Source of the DNA: Aurantiochytrium sp. KH105
Taxonomy: Eukaryota > Sar > Bigyra > Thraustochytrida > Thraustochytriidae
Assembly (NCBI GenBank): GCA_003116975.1
Contig: BGKB01000040.1
Location: forward strand, 186,001-250,000
DNA length: 64,000 bases
Reading direction: 5' to 3'
Positions 27,350 through 37,821 of the stretch are shown piece after piece. Every line of letters begins with the position of its first letter. Within the stretch, counting starts at the first letter, position 1. The notes under the pieces were generated by a model. The model saw only the letters and a program-made list of their open reading frames with translations. It was not told where the DNA came from and searched no databases. A program made the position numbers and the translations under genes.

Positions 27350-27759
27350 GGCTACTTCGCTTTTTTCCACGACCACCACTGACCTACCGCCGCGCGTCGC
27401 TGCGTCCTCTGTCTTATCAGCTCCGTCCTCTGCCCCCTTGAACATACATGTCAACTCAAGAAGAATGAAGAAAGAAGAGTGTGTGATGATGATGATGTAG
27501 TATCGTCAATGAGCACACACCCATTGAGCCGGTCCCGCCTTAATCTTATCCAGTATCAAGCATGAGCAGAAAGGCCAAATCCGTCCAAATGAACCGAGGG
27601 CACCCGCCTTAAGCGCCGATGAGTGGCTGAAGGAGGTCGCTCGCCCTCGGACGAGGAGGACCACGGGAGGGAACTGGGCGCGGGCGCAGACCTTGAGCGA
27701 GACGCGGGGCGTGCGAGAAAGCTCTCGCGAGGAGAAGCGCGCGGCGAAGGAAGAGCAGC
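26760..27759. other. Divergent upstream region, PRPP synthetase (-) and GAR1 (+)
   Basis: About 1 kb. It contains a (CAGA)n array at 27312-27350 and a short GAT run at ~27486-27498. The GC-rich half near 27620-27750 probably holds the GAR1 promoter and leader. No gene seen. Confidence 0.5.
27312..27350. repeat. (CAGA)n microsatellite
   Basis: About ten perfect CAGA/GACA units. Confidence 0.95.
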
Positions 27760-28371
27760 ATGCAGCGCGGCGGTTTTCGCGGCGGCCGCGGCGGCGGCCG
27801 TGGCGGCGGTCGCGGCGGCGGTCGCGGCGGTGGTCGCGGCGGCTTTGGACGCAGGAACTTCGAGGAGGGCCCTCCCGACCGCGTCATGGAGGCCGGCAAG
27901 TTCATCCACCCGGCGGAGAACGAGCTCCTCTTTGACTGCATCATGCCGGACCTGCTCCCGCATTTCAACGCGGCAGCATACCTGGAGAACAAGAGCAAGA
28001 TTGGCAAAATCGATGAGGTCTTCGGCCCCATCAACAAGATCATGTTCACGGTCAAGCTGGACGAGGGCTTTCAGGCGTCCTCTTTCAAGGCCGAGGACAA
28101 GGTGTATATTAGCCCAGAAAAGGTCCTGCCCGTCTCGCGCTTCACCGACCCCAAGTCTGGCGGCGGTGGCCGCGGCGGCGGTCGCGGTGGCCGTGGCGGT
28201 GGCCGTGGCGGTGGCCGCGGTGGCGCTCGTGGCGGTCGGGGAGGCTTTCGCGGCGGCCGTGGCGGTGGACCCGGCTTTCGCGGTGGTCGTGGCGGCGGCA
28301 GTGGCGGCCGTGGTGGTGGCTTTGGTGGCCGTGGCCGTGGTGCCCCGCGTGGTGGTCGTGGCCGATGGTAA
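27760..28371 (+). CDS. GAR1: H/ACA snoRNP protein GAR1
   Basis: A 203-residue protein with the unmistakable GAR1 plan: an N-terminal RGG box (residues ~4-30), a central Gar1/Naf1 RNA-binding domain (~40-130), and a C-terminal RGG box (~135-203). The core has [53 protein letters not shown] and [18 protein letters not shown]1 sits in H/ACA particles that convert uridine to pseudouridine and in telomerase RNPs, together with dyskerin, NOP10 and NHP2; it acts in the nucleolus. The length agrees with yeast and animal GAR1 (~205-217). ATG at 27760. Confidence 0.96.
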   Translation: MQRGGFRGGRGGGRGGGRGGGRGGGRGGFGRRNFEEGPPDRVMEAGKFIHPAENELLFDCIMPDLLPHFNAAAYLENKSKIGKIDEVFGPINKIMFTVKLDEGFQASSFKAEDKVYISPEKVLPVSRFTDPKSGGGGRGGGRGGRGGGRGGGRGGARGGRGGFRGGRGGGPGFRGGRGGGSGGRGGGFGGRGRGAPRGGRGRW

Positions 28372-29358
28372 TTCGGCACGCCCGCCGCTCGCGGCTTTTT
28401 CTCAGCTCGTTAGTTTGCTTACCAACCTCTTCGTGGCCAGCCAACCTCTTGTCGCTTGGCATGTGGACGTCGCTCGATCTTCAAAAGACATACAAAGACC
28501 TCGGTTCAATGAGTCTCATTTTTTTCTTTTGTAGGGCGTGCGGCATTTTTTCTGACTGCCCCAAGCCTGGCAGATTGGCAGGCTAGCTGGCTTACTGGCT
28601 AACTGACTGGTAGGCCTTTGCACGCCTCTTTTCTCCTCTATCCTGCGCCGCACGTGCGCGACGTCTTCTTGCGTCGATGCTCACGCACGAGGGCTGCGTT
28701 ATTGCACGCAAATAGACCCGCTGCGCGGCGAACACACAAGACCCGCATGTGCTGTTTCTTCACACAACACTTTGTAGTTGTGATATTGCTGCAGCATATT
28801 GCGGACCCCAGACAACCCTTGACGCTCCTCTTCCTCGCTTCTGATGTTTGACGTCGACGATGTGGTTGAAGAACAATTGCAGCGTTTTTAACCTTTGGAA
28901 TGCACTTTACCTCCGTGGCATCGTGCTCTTTCGGCCTTTAGTTGCAGCTCTTTTTTTTTATCACCGGAATCGCAGACCTCACTATCGAACGATGTTTTTA
29001 TCCCTCCTTTCTTCTTCTTCCCTCCTTGGTTATGGCGCCTGTGGCAAACTCTGGCGACTCTTTCGCGACCACAAAGTGCAAGATTTCACCACCTTACTGC
29101 AATCGAGGCTGGACAATATAATTCTTGTCTTCCTTGCTTGCTGACCATCAAGCCTCGTACAGTAGCAGCAGCAGCAGCAGCCGTCATGAGGAAATGCATC
29201 TCGCGATTTTCAAAGAACTTGGAGTTCAAGGCAACAACTTGACAGTGAATGCGAGATGCGCGACCACTTTTTTTTTTTCCCATTGTGGCTTGTCATGCCT
29301 TCTTCTTCTTCTCCTTCAAACTAAACCGTCAGGGTCCGAGACCACGAGCGTGCGTGCC
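28372..29358. other. Intergenic region between two plus-strand genes
   Basis: About 1 kb of mostly unremarkable, T-rich DNA. A GGCTTACTGGCTAACTGACTGG run near 28565-28610 and CAG/AGC runs near 29164-29182 precede the next gene. The frame of that gene is open upstream to 29125, but its ATG is at 29359. Confidence 0.45.
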
Positions 29359-29445
29359 ATGGGAGGCGCGGAGCGCGCGCGTGGGAGCGGCGTTCGCGCG
29401 GCGTCGAGGTCACTGCAGTTTGCAGAAGAGCAAGTTGCACCTCGG

Positions 29446-29505
<60 letters not shown>

Positions 29506-31425
29506 GAAAAACCCATGCAGCGCGGCCGGACGCGACGAAGCGGCGTTGGTGAGCAGACGCGTACAGGAACGGGCAAGACGCATACCAAGAAGGCGCAGCG
29601 CAAGAAAACAAACACACAGACGGCCTCATCTAAATCACAAATTGTCTCTCGCTCAAGGGGAACCGCATCAAAACGTGCCACAGAAACTCAGGTGGTTAAC
29701 CGCGAAGAGCCCGACAGTGACGATGGGAAACGCTCCAGGAGTATGGTGGGAGACCAACGCAGGGCCAAGATGGTCACATCGACCTCCTCTTTATCCGTAT
29801 CATCATCGTCGTCGTCATCATCATCATCATCATCGACATCGTCATCATCTCCATCATTAGGTTCAGATCGACTGCCCCTCCACGCAAATCAGACTACAAT
29901 GAGTGCGCGGCAAGAGACCTCGATGAGCACAGGTCTTCTCGCACGCGCGAGTCGGAGACAACACGCCCCAGGACACGCCGTGGAGAGAGTGTCGAGCGAA
30001 CTAGAAGAAGTACAACGATCTGTGGCTCGCCTGCGAGAACAGCGACTCATCGTCGAGCGCATCAAGCACGAGGCCGAAACCAAGGACCGCCGCATCAATG
30101 AACTCGAGATGCTTGTGCAAAAATTGAGATCGCAGCACTCGCAAGCGTCACTCCAGGCACTTGAGCGCGAGCGCGCTCTTCGCTCCAAACTTTTGTCTGT
30201 CGAACAGCACGTTTCGCACAAACGAGACAGCGACGTGACCGTAGCACTCGAGTTAAAGAACTTGCTGCAAGAGGCGCAGCAGACTGAAAATGGACTTCGT
30301 TGCGAACTTGCGCGCACCCAGGCCGAGCTCCAGGAACGGCTGACGCACGGCGAGTCCGAATCGAAAGAGCTTCGCGATTCCAACGCGCGCCTTCTCACAG
30401 ACAAAGAAACCCTCGAAGACAGGATAGCTCAATTGCAGCGAGATCTAGAAGATAAGACGCGCGACCTGGAGCGTGCACGGTCTCGACAGAGCACGGCAAC
30501 TACCGCTGCCGAAAAACGGTGCGAAGAGGCAGAGCGACTCTCGGCAGCTCGCAAGGCCCAGCTTGCCGAGTGGAAAGATAAGGCTGATGCTCTTTCACTA
30601 GTAAGCAGCAAACAGCGCGAGCAGCTCGAGGCTCGAACGACGGCGCTAGAAGAGGCAGAACGCCGCGAGACACTCTTGCAGGGCACGATCAACGAGCTAG
30701 AGGAAAATCTCGAAGTCCTGCGCGAACAAGTTGAGGTTTCCGAGAGTGGCGACCTTGAGCTGCGTCGCCAGCTCAAACGTGCAAACCAGCGCCTCGAAGA
30801 AGCCGACAACGTCGTCGAGCAGCTTCGCAATGAACTCGTCCAGGCGAAAATGGACTCACGCATCACCGAAGACCAGTCGAAGCGACAAAAGTCCAACTTT
30901 TCAGAGTACGAGGCAAGCCTACAGCGCGCAAGCGCGCATCGCCAGCGTATGGAACTTCAGCTCAAAAACCTTGCTTCAAAGGTTCAGGAGCTTCAGTCGC
31001 AGCTCGTGCAAGAAATGCAAACGAACGCCTCGCTTACGCGACAGCTCGAGGAGGAACGCAACTCGCGTTCGCGCGTATCCCGTGAGCGACTTCGAATCCT
31101 CGAGGAGTTTTATGACGAGGAAAACAAGCTCAAGGAAACCCTTGAGCATCCCTTTTTCGACAAGGCGCGCGCACGTGCGCTCCACAACACCAGCAGCGTT
31201 CACGCAGGCAAGACCGAGCAATTTTCTTCTTATTCACATAGCGAGCTCGGAAGCACCACAGAAGCTGCGTCTTTGCTTAGAGATCCGGCTGAACTAACCG
31301 TGGAGTCCTCTGGGTCTCGACTTTTGCGATCCATGGCAGAAAAGGAGAGCCGAGACGACTATGACGTCGAAGTCACAGAAGATGCCAGACTCGTGCCGAC
31401 AAACAATCATGAGGCCTACTTTTGA
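29359..31425 (+). CDS. PolyQ and Ser-rich coiled-coil protein
   Basis: A 688-residue protein I cannot assign. The first ~250 residues are low complexity: 18 Gln from a (CAG)18 run, a basic Thr/Arg/Lys-rich part, and a Ser run from TCA/TCG codons. From ~255 to ~605 there is a long parallel coiled coil with heptads rich in Leu, Glu, Arg and Ala (for example VERVSSELEEVQRSVARL). A short end follows with an acidic tail (~640-688). No Pro-directed or zinc motif is visible. Such layouts occur in centrosomal and golgin-type proteins, but no specific assignment is possible. ATG at 29359 (CCATGGGAG). It ends 105 bp before the convergent pICln gene. Confidence 0.75.
29449..29502 (+). repeat. (CAG)18 coding repeat
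   Basis: 54 bases of perfect CAG encode 18 consecutive glutamines in the coiled-coil protein. Confidence 0.95.
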
Positions 31426-31530
31426 CTTTTGAGAGACAAATCAGTGCATTCGTAACCATTGGACTGCAGCAGGAGGCGAACAATAGTTGATCTGCAGCGG
31501 AAACAACGAAAAGTGTGGCACGCCATTGCT

Positions 31531-32467
31531 TCATGACGAATCGCCTCCCGACGGTGGCGCTGCCTTGGGCTCTGCTGCGTCGTCAAACTGGCCTGGCTCA
31601 ACAAGCAGAGAGTCCCAATGTGCAAGTTTTGCCTGTAAAGCCTCGGCCTCCCCGGCACTGAGGCCCGCGGTGTTCTCAAAGGTGATCCACTCTCCTCCCC
31701 CGTCCGCGCCCAGGGCTTCACCGTTCATGATTTGTATGCCATCCTCGACGAAATTTCCCGTTTCGTCGCTCTCTCCCCATTCCCTTGCCTCAGTGTCCCC
31801 CTCCTGCTCCTCCTCTTCCACTTCCTCCAGGTCTTCATCGTCGGGGAAAAGTGCAGCGCCGCGCGAGAAGGCCTGAAATAGCTGCGAGACTGTGAATAAA
31901 ATTAAAAGTCAGCATGATGTCGACGTGTAACAAAACATGCGCTGTTTGCCTCAAGATCGACAACTTACGCGAGTCTTCGTTTCCAGGGACAAATCTGACC
32001 TCAACCATGTCTTGATCCTCTTCTTCGCCGTCGTCAACATCTGCACAAGAATCCTCCGATGGCGAGGCCATGAGCTGACAGTACATGCAAGGTTGCTGGA
32101 CGACGCTGTCTTCTTTGCAGACAGCGTGCATGTTGAGCGTGCGGTAGTCAATCTGCACGCCGTGAGCATCGGCGTTAGCATCGGCATGATCAGTATTAGC
32201 AGCACTAGCAGCATCGTTAACCCAGGCTACTCTTGCACTGGTGACGAAGAGAGTGCCGCGTGGACGCGAGCCTTGTGCAGCAGCGTCCTCGTCCTCGTCT
32301 TCGGTTCCGTCGTTCACGACGAGCAAAGTGCTTGGCTCTCGCGCAAAGACTACTTCGTCGCCAAGGACCGCCAGGGTCTCAGCCGCAGTTGCGTCTATGA
32401 GCGCTGCAGCCTTGAACAGGGCGTCGTCGGGCGACAGCGCTACGAGCAGTGCGTCGCGGGCCACCAT
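31531..32467 (-). CDS. CLNS1A: Methylosome subunit pICln (two exons)
   Basis: Exons on the minus strand are 32467-31969 and 31889-31531, with a 79-bp intron (GTAAGT...CACAG). The ~285-residue product has the PH-like pICln domain: GTLFVTSARVAWV, QIDYRTLNMHAV, CMYCQLMA and DMVEVRFVPGNED, then across the splice junction LSQLFQAFSRGAALFPDDEDLEE, the second conserved block. A long acidic stretch follows (EEVEEEEQEGDTE). pICln works with PRMT5 to methylate and load Sm proteins during snRNP assembly. Splicing restores both the frame and the family block, which supports it strongly. ATG at 32467. Confidence 0.88.
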
Positions 32468-32769
32468 GTCGCTGCGTTCGTCTCGTTCCTTGCGGGCGAC
32501 GGGCAGGTCTCGGTACCCGCTGCACAAGTACAGACGAAGTCCGAAGCAACGAGGGTTCGCTTGGTCGCGCTCTAGGCCAAACCTTCTTCTGTGAGATAAG
32601 CCAATTTTTACCCGTTCACCGAGAGATGAGCCAGGTAAAAGTCTCTGAAGGCCAACTTGGCCGAGCCAAACCAAGCCAAGCCAAGCGAAGCGAGCTCAGG
32701 AAGCGACGAGGCGGTCAGGGACGGTGGCTTTTGCGCGTCTGAGCTCTGTTTTTGAAAAGAGGAGGCAGC
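32468..32769. other. Divergent upstream region, pICln (-) and SDR (+)
   Basis: Only 302 bp between start codons. Contains a CCAAG-rich stretch (GCCAAACCAAGCCAAGCCAAGC) near 32665-32687. It probably holds a shared promoter. Confidence 0.45.
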
Positions 32770-33669
32770 ATGCCCTCGTGCGCCAGGACAGCTCTTGGAC
32801 TCGTTGCTCTCGTAGTAGGTCTCCTTCTTGGTTCTCTGCTGTACGAGCCTCAACTTGACACAGACGCGTTGCGTGGGCTCCGCGTGGCAGTCACCGGTGC
32901 CACGTCAGGCATCGGTTTCGAGATCAGCAAGCTTTATGCTCGTCACGGCGCAAACATTGTCCTGGTCGCCAGAAACGAGCGCAAGCTGCGTGATGCTTCG
33001 GAAACTTTCTCGGCGCTAGGCGCCTCAAAAGTAGATTTTGTCGTTGCGGACCTCAGCACAGATGATGACAGCGTGTACGCCAAGGTCATCGCCGATGCGG
33101 TCGAGAAACTCGGCGGTGGCATAGACACCTTGGTCCTCAATCACGTTGGTACGAGTCACAATCTCGTGGTACAAGGCTGGCAAGCCGTTCGTGACATGAC
33201 TGTGATGCGGAATCTTTTCGAGACCAACACGTTTTCTCATATGTCGCTCACGCACCATGCGCTCGACCCTCTCGCTGCTTCAAGTGGCAATATTGTCTTT
33301 GTCTCTTCGTTGACGGGCCGCATTGGCGTTCCCAAGGGAGCTGCCTATGCCGCAACCAAGCATGCCATGCAAGGTTTCCTCGAAAGTCTCCGACTCGACC
33401 TGCTTCTCCGAAGCGTTCCCGTAGACATTACCACGTGCACGATTGGCAACATCGACACGGCGAGCAATCGAGATGCAGTCGCAGGAACCAAGCTGACTGA
33501 GATTCCTCGAGAAAAACCCGAGGATGCCGCGCGTGCCATTGTGGTTGCTGGTCAGCGTCGCGTCCGCGAGACAGTTTTCCCTGTGGCTGCCGTCACATCG
33601 ATGATCTGGTTGAATCAAATTGCTCCATCGATTGCCGAAAAGGCTCTCTTATACGTATATCGGGAGTAG
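32770..33669 (+). CDS. 11beta-HSD-like short-chain dehydrogenase
   Basis: A 299-residue membrane-anchored SDR. Residues 1-25 form a hydrophobic signal-anchor. The Rossmann fold follows: TGATSGIGFE (nucleotide binding), LVLNHVG in the N-x-x-G position, SSLTGRIGVPKGAAYAATK with catalytic Ser, Tyr and Lys (Y-x-x-x-K), and NIDTASN after the active site. NHVG and VSSLTGRIGVP are typical of hydroxysteroid 11-beta-dehydrogenase 1 and its HSD11B1L relatives in the ER membrane, which use NADP(H). The substrate is unknown; sterols or other lipid alcohols are plausible. ATG at 32770. Confidence 0.85.
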   Translation: MPSCARTALGLVALVVGLLLGSLLYEPQLDTDALRGLRVAVTGATSGIGFEISKLYARHGANIVLVARNERKLRDASETFSALGASKVDFVVADLSTDDDSVYAKVIADAVEKLGGGIDTLVLNHVGTSHNLVVQGWQAVRDMTVMRNLFETNTFSHMSLTHHALDPLAASSGNIVFVSSLTGRIGVPKGAAYAATKHAMQGFLESLRLDLLLRSVPVDITTCTIGNIDTASNRDAVAGTKLTEIPREKPEDAARAIVVAGQRRVRETVFPVAAVTSMIWLNQIAPSIAEKALLYVYRE

Positions 33670-33993
33670 GCATTGAAGTTCTTGGCCAAGGCCAAAGCTG
33701 AGGCTACGCCTGGGCCTTTTTAAAGGAGTTATCGAGATGTCGTCACATTGGAACCGTGGCAGAGAAGGAAGGACCGATGACGCGCCAGCCAGCGCGCATT
33801 AGTATTGCTCATTTTCGCTTTGGGCCACAACAGGATAAATGAATTACATTTTTCATCTTGCTCCTGCCTTTCCCTTCTCAAGCCCAGAAAAAGGAACGTG
33901 TACGACAGTCAAATTTCAATGTTTTCTTTTTATATCTTTGTTGAATTTCCCAAATTACTCCTTTCATGATCCGATTGAGTTTGCAAACGCACT
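33670..33993. other. Convergent intergenic region
   Basis: 324 bp between the SDR (+) and the coiled-coil RWD gene (-). AT-rich near 33905-33990; likely 3'UTRs. No gene seen. Confidence 0.45.
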
Positions 33994-35346
33994 TTACTGA
34001 TGCTGCGCGGCCCGCGCAGCCTCCAAATGATCTCGGACGGCCTGCGAGAGCGAGGTCACTGTGTACAGCTCGTGGCGACGGCGCTTCTGCTCAGCCTGGA
34101 CAGCCTCCATCGTCTCAACCATGAGACTCTTCTTCCATCCATTAAAGGCCTCGAGCGATGTGAGTCGTGCAGCCGCAAAAGGTCGAGGGTACGAAACACC
34201 GACCTCAAAGGTTGCAACAATACCTTCCGGCAAAGTAACAATTACCTCCGTGTCCGCAACGCTAACAGGCCAAAGTTTACGGAGAGCAGCAATTTCGCGG
34301 TCCAACGCACGACCGCAGCGCGCGCTTTCTCGGAGCTCCCGCACGAGAAAGCGAATGTCGTTTCGGCGCACCGCTTCAGCCAAAATCCGTCCCTGAAGAT
34401 CCTTGCGGCGCGCATACAAGGCCTTGGGCACATCGCTATTATCGCCGGAAAGCAGTGAGACCTTGGCATCCTTTAAAAGCGACGTTTCTGGATCAAAGTC
34501 AAGTTGAAGACGCAAGTTTTCTCCATTTGCCTCCACAGCGAAAGAAGACTCCTGAAAATCGCAAACCCGCATTCCACTCATACTATCAAGGACGCTGCTG
34601 ATCTCCCGGACCCAGGCGAGCTTCTCCTCAACCTCTGATGTGTGATCGTCCACGCCTTGCTCCTCTGCTGCCTGAAGTGTTGTTTCCGTCTTTTGCGTTT
34701 TCTCTGCCAAAACAGTAGACTCGACCTCGAGCTCTTTCACGCGAGCCTCTGTTGTTGCGCACGCGTCTTGCAAGGTCTTGCGACGCTCGTTAAGTCGCTG
34801 CATCTCAGCCACTTCGTCTTCAATGAGCTTGTCGCAAGCATCGGGACTTAGGTTTTCCAGATCCTCGTGCTGTGGCAATGCTTCTGTTGAGGCTACGGCG
34901 CGGCGCAAGTCGCCGAGGGAGCCCACGAGCGTGTGTCGCTTCTCCTCGTACTTGCCGATAAGCTGCGTCAAGGTCTGCGCTGCATTTTTTACTTCTGCAC
35001 ACAAGGTGTCAAAGTTTTTGCGCGCCTCGCTGGCCTTTTGCGAGGCGGCCCGCTCGCCTTGCTGGAGCACTTCGAGCACGCCTTCTTGCACGTGGCCTTG
35101 GGCCTGAAATTCAAAGAGTTTTTCAACCAGGAGTTGCTGCGCCTCGAGTTCCACCATCACCTTGCGCATGTCCTCGCGTCTCGTGGCCACGCGTCTCTCC
35201 TCGCCTTCGTCGCCGCTCTCCCAGCTATCGCGCGCAAGTCTGAAGGAGCTCACCACGTCCGTGCATTGTACAGACCGCTTGCTGAAGGGGGTCTCGAGCG
35301 GCGCGAGGTCGCTCCCCAGCTGCCGCAGTGCCGCGCTGCTCGCCAT
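33994..35346 (-). CDS. Coiled-coil protein with possible KNL1-type RWD end
   Basis: A 450-residue protein. Residues ~25-245 are predicted coiled coil (for example the heptad-rich EVAEMQRLNERRKTLQ). The C-terminal ~200 residues look globular, with LRLQLDFDPETSLLKDAKVSLL, NDIRFLVRELRESARCGRALDREIAALRKLWPVSVAD, and later VIVTLPEGIVATFEVGVSYP. The order of strands followed by L-V-x-x-x-R-x-x-R and E-x-x-x-L-x-x-x-W-P, then V-x-V and YP, resembles the RWD domain of kinetochore protein KNL1/Spc105. I did not compute an alignment, so this is a tentative reading. MELT repeats and an N-terminal PP1 site are absent. The ATG is at 35346; the upstream frame lacks ATG. Confidence 0.6.
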   Translation of the reverse strand: MASSAALRQLGSDLAPLETPFSKRSVQCTDVVSSFRLARDSWESGDEGEERRVATRREDMRKVMVELEAQQLLVEKLFEFQAQGHVQEGVLEVLQQGERAASQKASEARKNFDTLCAEVKNAAQTLTQLIGKYEEKRHTLVGSLGDLRRAVASTEALPQHEDLENLSPDACDKLIEDEVAEMQRLNERRKTLQDACATTEARVKELEVESTVLAEKTQKTETTLQAAEEQGVDDHTSEVEEKLAWVREISSVLDSMSGMRVCDFQESSFAVEANGENLRLQLDFDPETSLLKDAKVSLLSGDNSDVPKALYARRKDLQGRILAEAVRRNDIRFLVRELRESARCGRALDREIAALRKLWPVSVADTEVIVTLPEGIVATFEVGVSYPRPFAAARLTSLEAFNGWKKSLMVETMEAVQAEQKRRRHELYTVTSLSQAVRDHLEAARAAQHQ

Positions 35347-35714
35347 CGTGACCTCCGCGCCAGCACCGGCTCGTCTCCTCTCTTGTCTTCTCGTCTCCTC
35401 TTGCCTCGCGCTGACTCGCGATACCTCGCCTCGCGCGCGAGCAAGCAAGCAAGCGGGCAACAGCTCGTCCGGTTCTGCCTCGCTCCAAAGCTTTCTTTGC
35501 AAAAGAGCAAAAAGAAAGCGGCGGCGGTTATGCCTGCCCACCAACAACAACCGCCGCGGGGTCCTCGCGCACACACGGGGTCCCCGCAAATGTACCGAAA
35601 CGAAAGTGAAGGCTGGCTTGGTGAAAGCATAAAAAAATAGAAGAGTTGGGCTTCACACGAAGGAGAGCGCGTGAGCGTGACAAGTGACATCACAATCAGT
35701 TCGTGGAGGAACGC
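35347..35714. other. Promoter region of the coiled-coil RWD gene
   Basis: 368 bp between two minus-strand genes. A GCAAGCAAGCAAGCGGG-type run is at ~35438-35455. No gene seen. Confidence 0.45.
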
Positions 35715-37430
35715 TTAACGCAGTAGGTGCCTGCGACGATCCGTCTCGGCATCGCGAGCTCCAGCCTCGGTGTCTCCCTCGATGAAGCTGTTATCGTTGT
35801 CGTCGGTGTTGTTGATGTTGCTGTTATCGTCGTCGTCGTGGGACGAATCGCGCTGCAATGTAGAAGCCAGCAGAGTTTTCTTGGACGGCCAAATGTAAAG
35901 GACGAGCAAATTCGCGAGCAGGGTCAGCAGCGACAGGAAGAGACACCCCAGCACAGTCGCTGGGGCAACGCGGACGTGCTCTGGCTCGGCAGGTCGCTTG
36001 CCAAGGGTGAAACCCACGTAAATTGGTCCGAGTGCTCCGCCAAGTGATGCGAAAACGCTCACGCTAGAATTGAGGAGGCCTTGAAGTTGCGAATCCTCAA
36101 TGAGTCGAGAGAAAATTGTTCGGTTCGAGGGAATCGCCAGCGAAATCGGGAAGCCCCAAAGAACCGTACCAATCCAAAATTGCCAGGTCGCCATGTCGTA
36201 GAAGTAGAGTTGACGAACGGCGATGGAGCCTGAAACGGCAAGGATTCCCGAGAGCAAGAGAAAAAAGCGCTCCTCAACCTTGCCGCTGGTAGCAATTACA
36301 ACTGAGGAGTTAACCAAAACAGTTACGGTAATGACGAGAAAAACGTAAGAGTTCTGCAGCGCGGACCACTTGAATGCAATTGATGCGGTCGGTACGGCAA
36401 AACTTTCGAGGCACCCAATCTCAAAGTTGTAAAAGAAAATGTTGAAGAAGCACAGCAGGACGGGAACAGAGAGGTAACGATGGATGCGCCAGATCGACGT
36501 CACGTCTGCAAGCTCTGAATCTGAGCGCCCCGCAATTGTACTGTATGCGGGCGGTTCGCGGAGAAAGGCACAGAGTAATCCAATGAGAACGACCAGGACA
36601 CCCGCCGTGAAGAGACCGGGCGCGTTGCGCTCATCTACACTCAATGAGCCTATTGAGAACACCATGAGACTCGTCAGCGCATTGAGCGCCGGTCCAAACA
36701 GGAAACCAATAATCTTTCCCATGGAAAGCAGAGTCATGTAGCGCGTGCGAATCGAGGACGGCGCAGTCCGGGCAATGTAGGCAAAGATTAACGAGGTATT
36801 ACCGCAGCCCACGCCCGCGAGCGCACGCGCCGCCAGCAGGTACGCAAAGGCGTGTGCGCGATCATTGGTTTGTTCGACGATGAACTCGGTGAGAAAGTAA
36901 AGCAGATTTCCAACAATTGCTACCAACGTAGACCACACCAAGGTTTCTAGGTACGGCCGTTTGTCCACGAGATAGCCCAGGACTGGCTTGGACAAGAGTG
37001 AAGCAAAGCTGAACACTGAAAGGATGACGCCGTACTGGTAGTTGATTGTGGCATCCGCGTGCGTCCCGCCATCGATGCGAATCAAGTAGCTAAAGAGGGA
37101 CGGCATGACCACGCCATACTCGATGGCGTCCACAAATCCGAGAAGGGCAAGGACCATATACGATCGTTTGAATTCCTCCCAAAACTTGGCGTGTACGAGC
37201 CCCTCGGCGTCTTCGTCGCCGCTCTCGTCGTTATTGAGGGTCGTGTAGTACCCGTCGTGCGCTTGAAGTGCCGCCTCTGAGGCCGCTGCTGCCGCTTGGC
37301 TCGGGCTCGGCGGCCAGTCTGCCCCCGAAGGCGAGACCCTCGTGCGCTGAAAGCTGTCCTCCTCCGTGTCGCCGCCCTCGCTCGCCGTCGCGAGCAGCGG
37401 CCTCGCACGTCCCGCCTCATTGTTCGCCAT
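35715..37430 (-). CDS. Major facilitator (MFSD8/CLN7-like) transporter
   Basis: A 571-residue 12-helix carrier. The N-terminal ~90 residues are cytosolic, with an acidic EGGDTEEDS stretch and a possible RPLL signal. Helices start near 95; the first half includes KPVLGYLVDKRPYLE (the MFS loop motif) and ALAGVGCGNTSLIFAYIARTAP, the signature of the MFSD8/CLN7 and SPX-MFS group. The second half has a long loop (FLREPPAYSTIAGRSD) and ends with a highly acidic Asp/Asn tail and RRRHLLR. Family members sit in vacuole/lysosome membranes. The substrate is unknown. ATG at 37430. It diverges from the NBAS gene, 391 bp away. Confidence 0.85.
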   Translation of the reverse strand: MANNEAGRARPLLATASEGGDTEEDSFQRTRVSPSGADWPPSPSQAAAAASEAALQAHDGYYTTLNNDESGDEDAEGLVHAKFWEEFKRSYMVLALLGFVDAIEYGVVMPSLFSYLIRIDGGTHADATINYQYGVILSVFSFASLLSKPVLGYLVDKRPYLETLVWSTLVAIVGNLLYFLTEFIVEQTNDRAHAFAYLLAARALAGVGCGNTSLIFAYIARTAPSSIRTRYMTLLSMGKIIGFLFGPALNALTSLMVFSIGSLSVDERNAPGLFTAGVLVVLIGLLCAFLREPPAYSTIAGRSDSELADVTSIWRIHRYLSVPVLLCFFNIFFYNFEIGCLESFAVPTASIAFKWSALQNSYVFLVITVTVLVNSSVVIATSGKVEERFFLLLSGILAVSGSIAVRQLYFYDMATWQFWIGTVLWGFPISLAIPSNRTIFSRLIEDSQLQGLLNSSVSVFASLGGALGPIYVGFTLGKRPAEPEHVRVAPATVLGCLFLSLLTLLANLLVLYIWPSKKTLLASTLQRDSSHDDDDNSNINNTDDNDNSFIEGDTEAGARDAETDRRRHLLR

Positions 37431-37821
37431 GGCCGCCAGCTCGAAACCCGAAGCCCCGAGCTGAGACCTCCCCGCGACCTCGCGCGCCGAGAGGCTCGGA
37501 GAGCGTGCGGAGCGCGCGGAGGGCCTGCTCCTCCGTCCCGGCCCGGGCCGCGCGGCCTCCAGGCGGGTCTGGCTTCGGACGGTCCGGCGCGAGAGGGCGC
37601 GCTCGACGAGCCGCGCTGTGAACGGGCAAGGGAAGCGCCTTTGCATCTCGCCTTTTTCAAACTTTCGGTCGCTTTCGGCAGGCACGCATGCATGCATGCA
37701 TGCATGCAAGCAGAACAGCTTTGCGAAGAAGGAGCCTTGCAAAGAGGGAGCTATAGCTCGACCCTTTTCGGGTCTCCAAGTTGGCGCCCGCGCGCCCGAG
37801 GCCCTCGCGCGCAGCCGCGCC
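37431..37821. other. Divergent promoter region, MFS (-) and NBAS (+)
   Basis: 391 bp between start codons. A (TGCA)n run occurs at ~37687-37708. GC-rich; no gene seen. Confidence 0.5.
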
